Source of the DNA: Cecembia lonarensis LW9
Lineage (GTDB): Bacteria > Bacteroidota > Bacteroidia > Cytophagales > Cyclobacteriaceae
DNA: 64,000 nt
NCBI RefSeq assembly: GCF_000298295.1
Contig: NZ_AMGM01000015.1
Location: forward strand, 1 to 64,000
Direction: 5' to 3'
A model generated the notes under the pieces. The model was not told the origin of the DNA. It did not search any database and was given only the letters and a program-made list of their open reading frames with translations. Of the stretch, positions 33,762-42,678 are shown one piece after another. Within the stretch, counting starts at the first letter, position 1; every line of letters begins with the position of its first letter. The translations under genes were made by a program, and so were the position numbers.

Positions 33762-34076
33762 ATGGCTGATAACACTGACCTTCAAAATCTACTTCAAAAA
33801 ATCCATTCAGGAGAATTTGAAAGTATGATCAATTCAATACAGAAAACCCTGGAATTGGTTTACATACCTGAAAGTGTTCCAACTTCCAACCTTTGCTTTA
33901 GAGAAGCCAAAGAAGTTTGTGATGAATACAAAGCCCATTTTTCCAGCCTGGATTTTGCATATTACCTTGTTGGAATTGATTTCGAAAAGAGGGTTAGGAA
34001 TGATTTTAACTCAGTTATTCCAAAGTCAACCGAGAAATTTTGGCAAAAAATCAGAATTGGTATTAAAAAAGTTTGA
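33762..34076 (+). CDS. Hypothetical protein, 104 residues
   Basis: I do not recognise this product. It is soluble, mostly charged and probably helical, without signal peptide or membrane segment; the single Cys pair (NLCFREAKEVCDEY, about 44-52) is not a clear metal site. It starts 5 bases after the HPP stop, so the two are probably co-transcribed, and it would be affected if the HPP frameshift is real. The start at ATG 33762 is the only one near the HPP stop. Confidence 0.55.
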   Translation: MADNTDLQNLLQKIHSGEFESMINSIQKTLELVYIPESVPTSNLCFREAKEVCDEYKAHFSSLDFAYYLVGIDFEKRVRNDFNSVIPKSTEKFWQKIRIGIKKV

Positions 34077-34109
34077 ACCAATATACTTTCTTATAATGTG
34101 TTATTCATT

Positions 34110-34155
34110 TACATCCTCCTCGAAATTGTCATAGACCTTGGTCCTTACCAAATTT
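34110..34155. repeat. REP-like repeat, degenerate copy
   Basis: CATCCTCCTCGAAATTGTCATAGACCTTGGTC resembles in outline the CTCCTCG(A/G)(A/G)ATT and GACCAAG parts of the copies at 25310 and 51184, but the palindromes are decayed. The assignment is by eye and weaker than for the others. Confidence 0.3.
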
Positions 34156-34254
34156 CTAACGAACACTTATTTGGTTTAATTTCAAATTACTGTTTTTCAA
34201 AACCTTAAACCTTATTTTGTGTATATTTAAGTATAATCAAAAGAAACTAGCGAG

Positions 34255-34482
34255 ATGGAAAAAACATGTTCAAACTGCAACCACTGGGAGCCAAATGCAC
34301 CCGTGGTAGCCAAAAGAAAAAACTATGGCGAATGCAATAAATTGAGTCATATTGAATCAAAAATGGACCCCGACTATATTATTCCAGTATTGAATGATGG
34401 CAAACCAATGGACCCCAACACCAAAGCCATTGAGTTTATAACCGGAGCCAACTTTGGATGCAATCAGTTTGCCAGTGCTTAA
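34255..34482 (+). CDS. Small four-cysteine protein
   Basis: A 75-residue cytosolic protein with CSNC (Cys5, Cys8) at the start, Cys27 in GECNKL and Cys69 in FGCNQF near the end. The four cysteines could form one zinc or iron-sulfur site bringing both ends together. I know similar short NCxxW...GxC proteins in Bacteroidota but no function. It stands alone between gaps of 178 and 252 bases, and the spacing suggests its own promoter. Confidence 0.6.
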   Translation: MEKTCSNCNHWEPNAPVVAKRKNYGECNKLSHIESKMDPDYIIPVLNDGKPMDPNTKAIEFITGANFGCNQFASA

Positions 34483-34734
34483 TGGATTAATCTTGTCTCC
34501 ATATTCTATCCATGAATTTGGAGACACCATTTTCCTGGTTATTCTTTATTTTAATAATTCACAATCAAAGGCTTATTGATGCATAAAAATGCATTATCTC
34601 TGTTGATATTCCGTAATTTTTCTCTTCCCTGTTCAGACCCAATCTTAAAAATACAGTAAATACAAAAAATATTTTTTTATTTTCGAACCTGCTTACCTAA
34701 TTAAGTATCCTAACAATCACCCCCAATCATCTCA

Positions 34735-35190
34735 ATGAAAGGAATGCGATTAATACTAATTTGTTTAATGCTGTTGGCTTTTAACCTTAGCTTGGCCCAA
34801 GAAGCAGCCCCAGAGGTATTCAATATAGTTGAGATCGAAGGTGTTCGTGTGTTCGGTAAATCCGTTGACCATCAAACCCGCTGTGTCCATTGGCACTCGG
34901 CATTGGATGTTATTGCGATCAAATTCAAATGCTGCGATAAATATTACCCCTGTTTTTCCTGTCATGAGGAGGAAGCAGACCATGAACACCAAGTTTGGCC
35001 CAAATCTGAATTTAACCAAAAAGCCATCCTGTGTGGTGTATGCGGACATGAGTTAAGCATCCAGGAATACATGGATGCTGATAACACTTGTCCTAAATGT
35101 GAGGCCAGTTTCAATCCAGGTTGTAGCAATCATTACCACTTGTATTTTGAAACCAATGAATCAAAAGCCAAAAACACTCCAAAGGACTAA
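34735..35190 (+). CDS. CHY zinc-finger protein with signal peptide
   Basis: A 151-residue protein with a full CHY zinc-finger domain (about 38-145): DHQTRCVHWHS, KCCDKYYPCFSCHEEEADHEH, ILCGVCGHEL, CPKCEASFNPGCSNHYHLYFE. These Cys and His residues bind three zinc ions in relatives such as Hot13. Unusually, residues 1-22 form a good signal peptide (ICLMLLAFNLSLAQ), which would place a normally cytosolic domain in the periplasm. It abuts moeA (0 bases between), so it is in the molybdenum cofactor operon. Confidence 0.85.
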   Translation: MKGMRLILICLMLLAFNLSLAQEAAPEVFNIVEIEGVRVFGKSVDHQTRCVHWHSALDVIAIKFKCCDKYYPCFSCHEEEADHEHQVWPKSEFNQKAILCGVCGHELSIQEYMDADNTCPKCEASFNPGCSNHYHLYFETNESKAKNTPKD

Positions 35191-36375
35191 ATGAAACAGA
35201 TGATCTCAGTAACGGAAGCCAGGGCTATCCTCGAAGAAAATATTCCTTTAGGCCCCATAAAGAAGGCGCCCTTGCAGAAAGCCTTAGAATTGGTGGTGGC
35301 CGAGCCATTAAGGTCTCCTATGGCAGTCCCCTCCTTTGACAACTCTGCTATGGATGGCTATGCCATAGCCTGGGATGAAACACAGACCCATTGGGAATTG
35401 AGCGATGAGGTTACAGCTGGAGATGGGAAAATGCATATGCTGGAGAAAGGCAAGGCCTGCAGGATTTTCACGGGTGCCCCTGTTCCACAAGGAGCAGATA
35501 CCGTGATTCCACAGGAATGGGTGACAAAAGATGGCAATTCCATCACTTTCGATATTGCTCAATTTCAAAAGGGCCAACATATACGACTAAAGGGAGCCCA
35601 AACCAAGTTGGGAGATCCTATTTTAGACAAAGGCCAATTCATAAGCCCGGGTGCCATCGGGCTTTTGGCCTCAGTGGGCATCGCTGAAGTTCCTGTGTAT
35701 GCCCCGCCTTCTGTAGGGATCATCATCACCGGTAATGAGCTGAAGAACCTTGGTGAACCTTTGGATTTTGGGCAGATCTATAATGCCAACGGACCTGTTT
35801 TGGAGGTCTACCTCAGAAAATTGGGTATTAAAGAAATACAGCAGTACGAAGCGAAAGATGAACCTGAATTAGTTCAAGCAGCCATAGACAAGGCTTTGGC
35901 AAATCATGATATAATCCTCCTTTCCGGGGGAATTTCCGTTGGGGATTATGACTATGTAAAGGCAGGTTTGGAAAAGGCCAGAGTACGTCAACTGTTTTAT
36001 AAAATCAGGCAAAGACCTGGAAAGCCTTTATATGTAGGCAAGAAGGCGAATAAAGCCGTATTTGCACTTCCTGGCAATCCTTCTTCCGTGATAACCTGCT
36101 TCAATCAATACGTTAAGCCCTCTTTATTGCAATGGATGGGACATTCCCATCCTTGGAAGACTTCTGAAACACTTCCTCTGGCAAGCCCCATCAACAGAAA
36201 ACCCGGCTTGACCTTTTTCCTGAAAGCAAAAGTTGAAAAGGGACAAGTCCATATCCTCCCCGGCCAGGAATCTTTCAATCTGATCGCCTTTGGTGCGGCG
36301 AATTGCTTTGCAGAAGTTCCTGAGGAAGTAGAACAATTGGCTGTGGGAGATCAAATCGCTATTTATTATTGGTAA
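35191..36375 (+). CDS. moeA: Molybdopterin molybdenumtransferase
   Basis: A 394-residue MoeA protein that inserts molybdate into adenylylated molybdopterin. Domain signatures in order: VPSFDNSAMDGYAI (about 47-60), RIFTGAPVPQGADTVIP (about 91-107), GIIITGNEL with LDFGQIYNANG, and ILLSGGISVGDYDYV followed by RPGKPLYVG and LPGNPSSVITCF. Starts directly after the CHY gene and abuts the TauE gene. It provides molybdenum cofactor, though no molybdoenzyme gene is in the window. Confidence 0.95.
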   Translation: MKQMISVTEARAILEENIPLGPIKKAPLQKALELVVAEPLRSPMAVPSFDNSAMDGYAIAWDETQTHWELSDEVTAGDGKMHMLEKGKACRIFTGAPVPQGADTVIPQEWVTKDGNSITFDIAQFQKGQHIRLKGAQTKLGDPILDKGQFISPGAIGLLASVGIAEVPVYAPPSVGIIITGNELKNLGEPLDFGQIYNANGPVLEVYLRKLGIKEIQQYEAKDEPELVQAAIDKALANHDIILLSGGISVGDYDYVKAGLEKARVRQLFYKIRQRPGKPLYVGKKANKAVFALPGNPSSVITCFNQYVKPSLLQWMGHSHPWKTSETLPLASPINRKPGLTFFLKAKVEKGQVHILPGQESFNLIAFGAANCFAEVPEEVEQLAVGDQIAIYYW

Positions 36376-37116
36376 ATGATAATGGAAGAAGCTTGGTGGA
36401 TCCTTTTTATTTTGATGCCGGTTGCTGCTTTTTTATATGCAGCAGTAGGCCATGGCGGGGCAAGCAGCTACCTGATGTTCCTGGCCTTGTTCAATTTTGC
36501 ACCTGAACAAATCCGTCCAACTGCTTTGATGCTTAACATTGTGGTATCTTTAATGGCATTTTTTGCTTTCAAAGGAACAGTAAAGTTCCCATTTAAACTT
36601 TTCCTTTCTATTACCCTTTTTTCTGTGCCTGCTGCATTTTTAGGGGGTAAAATCTTGGTTGATGCTGGACTATACAGGCAGATTTTGGGCTTACTATTGT
36701 TTTTTCCCATCCTCCGTTTTCTCAATGTTTTCCCTAAAGGAAGGGAACAAAAAATCAACGAAAACTGGCTACTTTCCGCTTTTTTAGGATTAAGTATAGG
36801 ATTTGTATCAGGATTGATCGGAATTGGCGGGGGCATTATCCTTTCCCCGATCTTATTGTTACTTGGTTGGACAGATATGAAAGAAACCGCTGCTGTCAGC
36901 GCCTTATTTATCTTTTTCAATTCTATCTCCGGCTTGTTGGGTACCCAGTTTTTAGCAATTGAATTTGATCCCAGAATTTGGGTTTTGATGCCTTTGACCA
37001 TTACAGGGGGAGCACTTGGCGCTTATTTCGGTGCCAAAAAATTCAATTTCAAGGCAGTTAAATATACCCTTACCATCGTTTTGTTCATTGCAGCAGTAAA
37101 GTTGATTTTAGGGTAA
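36376..37116 (+). CDS. TauE/SafE-family sulfite or organosulfonate exporter
   Basis: A 246-residue membrane protein with eight helices and the two inverted repeats of the TauE/SafE family: AVGHGGASSYLMFLALF near the start and SGLIGIGGGIILSPILLLLG in the middle. Members export sulfite, sulfonates or related anions. The gene abuts moeA, so a link to a molybdenum-dependent sulfite enzyme elsewhere is possible. The start may be ATG 36376 or 36382. Confidence 0.85.
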   Translation: MIMEEAWWILFILMPVAAFLYAAVGHGGASSYLMFLALFNFAPEQIRPTALMLNIVVSLMAFFAFKGTVKFPFKLFLSITLFSVPAAFLGGKILVDAGLYRQILGLLLFFPILRFLNVFPKGREQKINENWLLSAFLGLSIGFVSGLIGIGGGIILSPILLLLGWTDMKETAAVSALFIFFNSISGLLGTQFLAIEFDPRIWVLMPLTITGGALGAYFGAKKFNFKAVKYTLTIVLFIAAVKLILG

Positions 37117-37159
37117 ATAAGTGCTAAATTTAATTGGAGAATTAAATTTTTATCTGATT

Positions 37160-37387
37160 ATGGTGAATTTTAAAACAATAATTGCAATTGAACCTGGAAA
37201 AAGAGGAGGTAAACCTTGCATTAGAGGGATGCGGATTACAGTTGGAGATATTTTGGGATGGTTAGGTTCAGGAATGACAATTAATCAAATCTCAGAAGAA
37301 TATGATGAATTAACAGAAAATGATGTTTACGCTGCCCTACAATGTGCTGCAGATAGGGAAAATAAAACCATTCAAATTGCAGTATGA
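37160..37387 (+). CDS. DUF433 (VapB-like) protein, orphan antitoxin candidate
   Basis: A 75-residue DUF433 protein: IAIEPGKRGGKPCIRGMRITVGDILGWLGSGMTINQISEEY is a clear family core with its small HTH. DUF433 proteins usually precede a DUF5615 PIN-like toxin; here no such gene follows, and only 61 bases separate it from moaC-mogA. It may be a leftover or a repressor acting in trans. The start at 37160 was chosen over the ATG-less extension at 37121. Confidence 0.8.
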   Translation: MVNFKTIIAIEPGKRGGKPCIRGMRITVGDILGWLGSGMTINQISEEYDELTENDVYAALQCAADRENKTIQIAV

Positions 37388-37448
37388 AACTTTTTTTCTT
37401 ACCTCTTGCTTCTTATTTCTTGTTTCTAACTTCTAGCCTCTACATTAA

Positions 37449-38363
37449 ATGATCAACATTACCCATAAATCCCCCACCCTTCGTAAAGCCATTGCTCAGG
37501 CCATCGTCAAAGTCAGTACCCAGGCGACTATTGATGCCATTGTTGAAAAAAGGGTACCCAAAGGAGATGTCTTTGAAATGGCCAAGGTAGCGGGCTTGTT
37601 TGCTGCCAAAAGGACGGCGGACATGATTCCTGACTGCCATCCGCTCCCAATTGAATTTACGGCCATCAGCTATGAAGTCAAGGATTTGGAGGTTTATGTT
37701 TATGTAGAAATCCATACCATCTATAAAACCGGTGTAGAAGTAGAAGCCATGCATGCCGCCTCGGTGGTGGCCCTGACCATGTATGATATGCTCAAGCCTA
37801 TTGATAAAAACATCAGCATCGAGCAGATCAAACTGGTTGAGAAAAAGGGAGGGAAAACGGATTTTAGAAAAAGCATAGAAAAAGAGATCAAAGCCGCTGT
37901 ACTTGTTTGTTCGGATTCTATCACCGCAGGCAAAGCAGAAGACCGTGCAGGAAAAGTGATCATCCAAAAGTTGGAAAACTTAGGGGTTGAGGTCCCTGAT
38001 TACTGGATAATCCCAGATGAAAAGAAAGTAATTCAAAATCAGGTGAAAGATTTGGTGTCTAACAATAGAGATTTGGTCATTGTCACAGGAGGCACCGGCC
38101 TTTCTCCAAGAGATGTAACCCCGGAAGCAGTTAGGCCCATATTGGATAGGGAAATTCCCGGCATAGAAGAGGCTATCAGATCTTATGGACAGCAAAGAAC
38201 CCCCTACTCCATGCTTTCCCGCTCTGTTGCTGGATTGATTGGAAATACCCTTGTTTTGGCCTTACCGGGCTCTACCAAAGGGGCGGAAGAATCCATGGAT
38301 GCTATTTTCCCAGCTATCCTGCATATTTTCAGGGTGATGGAAGGCCCCGCTTTTAAGCATTGA
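37449..38363 (+). CDS. moaCB: MoaC-MogA fusion, molybdenum cofactor synthesis
   Basis: A 304-residue fusion. Residues about 1-150 are MoaC (cyclic pyranopterin monophosphate synthase): KGDVFEMAKVAGLFAAKRTADMIPDCHPLP and GVEVEAMHAASVVALTMYDM. Residues about 155-300 are MogA/MoaB (molybdopterin adenylyltransferase): AVLVCSDSITAGKAEDRAG, IVTGGTGLSPRDVTPEA and LALPGSTKGAEESMDAI. This bifunctional arrangement is known from Bacteroidota. Together with moeA it covers two stages of the pathway; moaA, moaD and moaE are not in the window. Confidence 0.93.
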   Translation: MINITHKSPTLRKAIAQAIVKVSTQATIDAIVEKRVPKGDVFEMAKVAGLFAAKRTADMIPDCHPLPIEFTAISYEVKDLEVYVYVEIHTIYKTGVEVEAMHAASVVALTMYDMLKPIDKNISIEQIKLVEKKGGKTDFRKSIEKEIKAAVLVCSDSITAGKAEDRAGKVIIQKLENLGVEVPDYWIIPDEKKVIQNQVKDLVSNNRDLVIVTGGTGLSPRDVTPEAVRPILDREIPGIEEAIRSYGQQRTPYSMLSRSVAGLIGNTLVLALPGSTKGAEESMDAIFPAILHIFRVMEGPAFKH

Positions 38364-38566
38364 GCGGAAATTGAGTGAGCAGGAGTTGGCTGTTAGCTTA
38401 TAATATAAGGACAATGAATAATCAAAAAGTTTATAATTGATGGAATCCATTCATTTTCATTGAAAAAAAGGGAAAAGTAACAAATCTCACAGAAACAATA
38501 CGAGAAAATATTGATTTTTGTCATATAATATAATCAGAATTGAAAAATCTAAAACTGAAATAGCTT

Positions 38567-39970
38567 ATGTTCTTCGAATTAGTTTATGACAAAAGTTTGG
38601 CCCAAGCCAGTTATGTAATCGGATGTCAGGCACATGGTGTTGCAGCCGTAATTGACCCTAAAAGGGATGTTGATACTTATCTTCAGATAGCCAAAGCCAA
38701 TAACATGGAAATTACCCATATCCTGGAAACCCATATCCATGCGGACTTCTTGAGTGGTTCCAGAGAGTTGGCTGCTTTGACAGGCGCTGAAATGTATCTT
38801 TCCGATGAAGGTGATGAAAACTGGAAATATGAATTTCCCCACAACAAAATCAAAGGCGGAGATGTCGTGAAAATGGGTAACCTTACTTTTGAAGTCATCC
38901 ATACCCCGGGACATACCCCTGAAAGTGTCAGCTTCTTATTGACTGACAAGCCCGCATCCAGCGAACCTGTGATGTTGTTTACCGGTGACTTTGTATTCGT
39001 AGGTGATGTGGGAAGACCTGACCTTCTGGAGCAAGCTGCCGGCATCAAAGGAACCCAAGATGTGGGTGCTGCCCAGATGTATGATTCTTTACAGGAGTTC
39101 AGCAAATTGGGTGATTTTATCCAAGTATGGCCAGGTCATGGTGCAGGTTCTGCCTGTGGTAAAGCCCTTGGTGCAGTTCCGATGACCACTGTGGGGTATG
39201 AAAAAATCAGAAACTGGGCCCTGCAAATGTTGAATGACAAAGTTGCTTTTGCCAAAGAATTGCTGGCTGATCAGCCAGAGCCACCTAAGTACTTCGCCAT
39301 GATGAAGAAACTGAACAAGGTGGATAGAAAATTATTGACTGAAGTACCCCAAGTTCAAAAACTTACCAAGGACGCTTACGAGAAAGTGAAAGCCGATGGT
39401 TTGAAAATCATCGATACCAGACCTTGGCAGGAATATGCAGAAGGCTTTCTAAGAGGGACTTACAGCATTACCAATAACAACTCCTTCTCCACTTGGATGG
39501 GTTGGTACCTGAACTATGAAGAGAACTTCGTATTGATCGCTGAAGAAGCTGAGATAGAAGATTTGACCAGAAAATTGATGAGAATCGGTTTGGACAACCT
39601 TTACGGTTACATCACTCCTGCGCAATTGGCTGAGTTTGAAAAAGGCAATCTGGAAACTTTCCAACCGATCGACAAAGAAGCAGTAGAAGCAAAAATTGCA
39701 GAAGGAAATGTTCAAGTGGTAGACGTAAGAGGTGTGGCAGAATACAAAAAAGGCCATATTGAAGGAGCGGACAATGTGTTTGTTGGAAAACTTCCTCAAA
39801 ACTTGGACAAGATATCTAAAGATCAGCCTGTAATTATCCATTGTCAGGCAGGCGGCAGGTCTGCGATAGCTTACTCCATTTTGAAAGCAAATGGTTTCGA
39901 TAATGTTGAAAATTATGCAGGTGGATGGGCAGACTGGTCTGCCAAAGAAGAAGCATTGATTAAAGGTTAA
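38567..39970 (+). CDS. MBL-fold persulfide dioxygenase-like protein with two rhodanese domains
   Basis: A 467-residue protein. The MBL domain (1-240) has the iron-binding set THIHADFLSGS, HTPGHTPES, TGDFVFVGDVGRPDL and WPGHGAG, as in persulfide dioxygenases. A first rhodanese domain (about 265-355) has no catalytic Cys; the place is occupied by LIAEEAE. A second (about 370-465) has the active loop HCQAGGRSA. This matches CstB/BlaA-like sulfide-detoxifying fusions that oxidise persulfide to sulfite or thiosulfate. Followed by a strong terminator. Confidence 0.9.
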   Translation: MFFELVYDKSLAQASYVIGCQAHGVAAVIDPKRDVDTYLQIAKANNMEITHILETHIHADFLSGSRELAALTGAEMYLSDEGDENWKYEFPHNKIKGGDVVKMGNLTFEVIHTPGHTPESVSFLLTDKPASSEPVMLFTGDFVFVGDVGRPDLLEQAAGIKGTQDVGAAQMYDSLQEFSKLGDFIQVWPGHGAGSACGKALGAVPMTTVGYEKIRNWALQMLNDKVAFAKELLADQPEPPKYFAMMKKLNKVDRKLLTEVPQVQKLTKDAYEKVKADGLKIIDTRPWQEYAEGFLRGTYSITNNNSFSTWMGWYLNYEENFVLIAEEAEIEDLTRKLMRIGLDNLYGYITPAQLAEFEKGNLETFQPIDKEAVEAKIAEGNVQVVDVRGVAEYKKGHIEGADNVFVGKLPQNLDKISKDQPVIIHCQAGGRSAIAYSILKANGFDNVENYAGGWADWSAKEEALIKG

Positions 39971-39991
39971 TGGTGAACAATTTTTCACAAA

Positions 39992-40015
39992 AGCCCGGAA
40001 GACCGGGCTTTTTTT
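39992..40015 (+). terminator. Intrinsic terminator of the MBL-rhodanese gene
   Basis: AGCCCGG (39992-39998), loop AAGA, CCGGGCT (40003-40009), followed by TTTTTT. Strong stem and U-tract, 22 bases after the stop codon. Confidence 0.93.
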
Positions 40016-40219
40016 GTTATAAAATGCTCTTGCAGAAAGCAAATGCTTACTCTTTAAACACCTTTAAGTCTTGCTTTAAAAAATAGGTGTTTTTTTTATC
40101 ATTAAGTATGATATCTATAGTAGCATGATTATTTTTAATAAATAGCTTTATCCCTAAAATCTGTGGATATCAAGTTTCAAGATAGTCTATGATTAGATTT
40201 CAACTTAACCCATAATTCC

Positions 40220-41566
40220 ATGTGCAAAAAGATAGTGGTAATTGGAGGTGATGCAGCCGGTATGAGTGCTGCTTCCAAAATCCGTCGGACACATAAAAAC
40301 TGGGAAATTACGGTTTTTGAAAAAAGCCCACATACTTCTTACTCTGCATGTGGAATGCCTTATTTGATTGCGGGCCAGGTAGACAAACCTGAAAAACTGA
40401 TTGCCCGAAGTCCTGACACATTTTAAAAAGACTATAATATTCAAGCTAAAACATTTCATGAAGTGATACAGATTGATCCCAGCAAACAGAAAATTTTGGT
40501 TAAAAACCTGGAAAAAGAAAAAGCCTTTTGGGAATCGTATGATAAACTTCTGATCGCAACCGGTGCCTCCCCCAACAAGCCCACAATTCCCAAAATCAAC
40601 ACACAAGGAGTATTCTGCCTCTCCACCCTGCAAAGCGGAATTGAGGTTTGGCAGTTTATGGAAACGCATCAACCCAAAAAGGCTGTAATTGTCGGAGGTG
40701 GTTACATCGGGGTGGAAATGGCTGAAGCATTGCTTGAAAAAGGCCTTGAAGTCACAGTTATTGACCGATCGACATATATCATGAAGACCCTTGATCAAGA
40801 TATGTCTGAAGAAATATGCCAAAGCATGCGTAAAGCAGGTATCCAATTGTTGCTGGAGGAGCGTTTGACAGCCATTGAAACTGATGAAAACAATCAATTA
40901 CAAGCTGTAAAAACAGAAAAAGGACACATTCCAGCAGACCTTGTCATCCTTGGATTGGGCGTCAAACCCAATACCATAATTGCTGAAGAAGCAGGAATTA
41001 AACTTTGCGACACGGGAGCCATTTTGGTCAATGAAAAAATGGAAACTTCCATCAGCAATATTTGGGCGGCAGGAGATTGTGCCTCTTCCTATCACATTCT
41101 TAAAGAAAAACCCATGTTTATAGCTTTGGGAACTATTGCCAATAAACATGGTCTCATTGCAGGAAGCAATATGGCAGGTGAAAACATAACTTTCCCTGGG
41201 GTATTAGGGACAGCTATCACCAGATTCAACGAACTGGAAATAGCAAGAACAGGCCTGTCAGAAATGGAAGCTAAAAGCATGGGATTGGCATATAAAGTAG
41301 CCACCATCCAATCATCCAACTATGCAGGCTACTATCCGGGTGCAGGAAAAATAAAGGTGAAGCTCCTCGCCAGAAAAGACAATTTACAGATTATTGGTGC
41401 TCAAATAGTAGGAGAACAAGGTGCTGCCAAGCGCATCGATACCATTGTAGCAGCAATTTCAGCCAAACAGACTACTTATAGCCTAGCCATGATGGATTTA
41501 GCCTATGCACCTCCATTTTCGAATGTTTGGGATCCTGTTCAGATTGCTGCCAGACAATTGTTATAA
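40220..41566 (+). pseudogene. CoA-disulfide-reductase-like flavoprotein broken by an in-frame TAA
   Basis: Two segments in the same frame (40220-40426 and from 40427 on) together encode a complete 448-codon FAD/NAD(P) disulfide oxidoreductase. It has an FAD motif VVIGGDAAGMSAAS, the CoA-disulfide reductase active Cys in SYSACGMPYLI (Cys44), the NAD motif AVIVGGGYIGVEMAEAL, and the second FAD motif IWAAGDCASS, with dimerisation domain after it. Codon 69 is TAA (40424-40426), where relatives have an ordinary residue; reading resumes at once (KDYNIQAKTF). Nonsense mutation, sequencing error or readthrough cannot be told apart here. The gene follows the MBL-rhodanese gene, fitting sulfur metabolism. 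Confidence 0.8.
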
Positions 41567-41782
41567 AGTTGTATCCATGCAGGCCTTTATTCAAATATAA
41601 AGTCAATTGTAAAGTGCAATTATTGACTGAATGATTGACTTGGTTTTTGAATTGTTATCAATAAGCAGGAGCATATAGAAAAGAAAGAAACAGACACAAA
41701 ACGGATAAAATGGCTCAAATCCTGAAATCTAGTTCCAGTTAATAGAAGACAAAAGGACAAGTTATTCGTGAAAATATAAATT

Positions 41783-41817
41783 AAAATCCCGGCTAACTGC
41801 AGGGATTTTTCATTTTT
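41783..41817 (+). terminator. Stem-loop upstream of the outer-membrane protein gene
   Basis: AAAATCCC (41783-41790) pairs with GGGATTTT (41802-41809) around an 11-base loop, followed by TCATTTTTTA. It would stop transcripts from the flavoprotein gene. I see nothing else in the 300-base gap from 41567 to 41866. Confidence 0.6.
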
Positions 41818-41866
41818 TATTCCGCTTAAAAAGCTTACATTTTGAAGTTATTGTTTTTGAAACACG

Positions 41867-42667
41867 ATGAAAAAACATGTTCCGATAATTGCTTTCCTGC
41901 TATTTGCATGTAATCTTTCACATGCCCAAATTCTCCACACTGAGAACTTTTCTGTTATCCTAGATACGGCAAAGAACTTTAAGGGGAATATCCTACCTAG
42001 TTTCAAATATCAAAACCTCCGGGAAGATCTGATCAAGTTTGAAAATACCGCTGATTTCTCTCTCCGCTTTGGACAAAATGCATTGACAATGGCCAATAGG
42101 TTTGAGTTGTCAAAATTCGGCGAGGAAACATTCCAAAGCGGAGGTTATGTCTACTTGGAGTATCGGGCTATTTCCAAAGCATCACCCTTTGCGCTGGAGC
42201 CATATGGGCAAGTTCATTGGAATGAAGTCCGGGGACTCGACCGCAAATATGCCGGTGGTCTCAATTTCCGTTGGCGGATAGTTTCCAACGAAACTACCGG
42301 ATTTTTCGCAGGGATAGGTCCCTTTTATGAATTTGAGCGTTGGGATTTCCGAGGAGTGCGTGCAAACGTTGAACTCCCCAACGACCGCAGTCCTATAGAA
42401 AGAGAACTATGGCGATTGGGTTCTTATATCAGTTTCAAACAAGAAGTGGCAGAGAAGGTCATCTTGGATTTTAGCGTGTATTACCAAAACTCCTACGATC
42501 AATTATTTACCGATCCACGACTTGGGAGCAGTGCAAGAATTACCTATATGCTGACGAAGTTTCTGGGGCTGACATTATTATACCAAAATATTTATGATCC
42601 TGCTCCTCTGGTACCTATTCCAGAGCTGTTTCATGACCTTACCTTTAGTGTAAATATCAGCCTTTAA
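41867..42667 (+). CDS. Outer-membrane beta-barrel protein, DUF481-like
   Basis: A 266-residue exported protein (signal peptide, cleavage near SHA-QIL, 21/22). The rest is alternating hydrophobic beta strands such as SFKYQNLREDLIKFENTADFSLRFGQ and FFAGIGPFYEFERWDF, ending in FSVNISL with a terminal Leu rather than the usual Phe. The pattern resembles DUF481 barrels. It opens a three-gene set with an ATPase-like protein (11 bases away) and an MscS channel, so a cell-envelope role is likely. Confidence 0.7.
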   Translation: MKKHVPIIAFLLFACNLSHAQILHTENFSVILDTAKNFKGNILPSFKYQNLREDLIKFENTADFSLRFGQNALTMANRFELSKFGEETFQSGGYVYLEYRAISKASPFALEPYGQVHWNEVRGLDRKYAGGLNFRWRIVSNETTGFFAGIGPFYEFERWDFRGVRANVELPNDRSPIERELWRLGSYISFKQEVAEKVILDFSVYYQNSYDQLFTDPRLGSSARITYMLTKFLGLTLLYQNIYDPAPLVPIPELFHDLTFSVNISL

Positions 42668-42678
42668 ACTAAGAATCT

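Noticed and set aside
36468-37001. 177-codon open frame on the minus strand
   Set aside because: Antisense to the TauE/SafE gene; composition is that of a reversed membrane protein gene.
40205-40897. 230-codon open frame on the minus strand across the flavoprotein stop codon
   Set aside because: It is antisense to the conserved flavoprotein motifs on both sides of the TAA and its Cys/Phe-rich product resembles no family.
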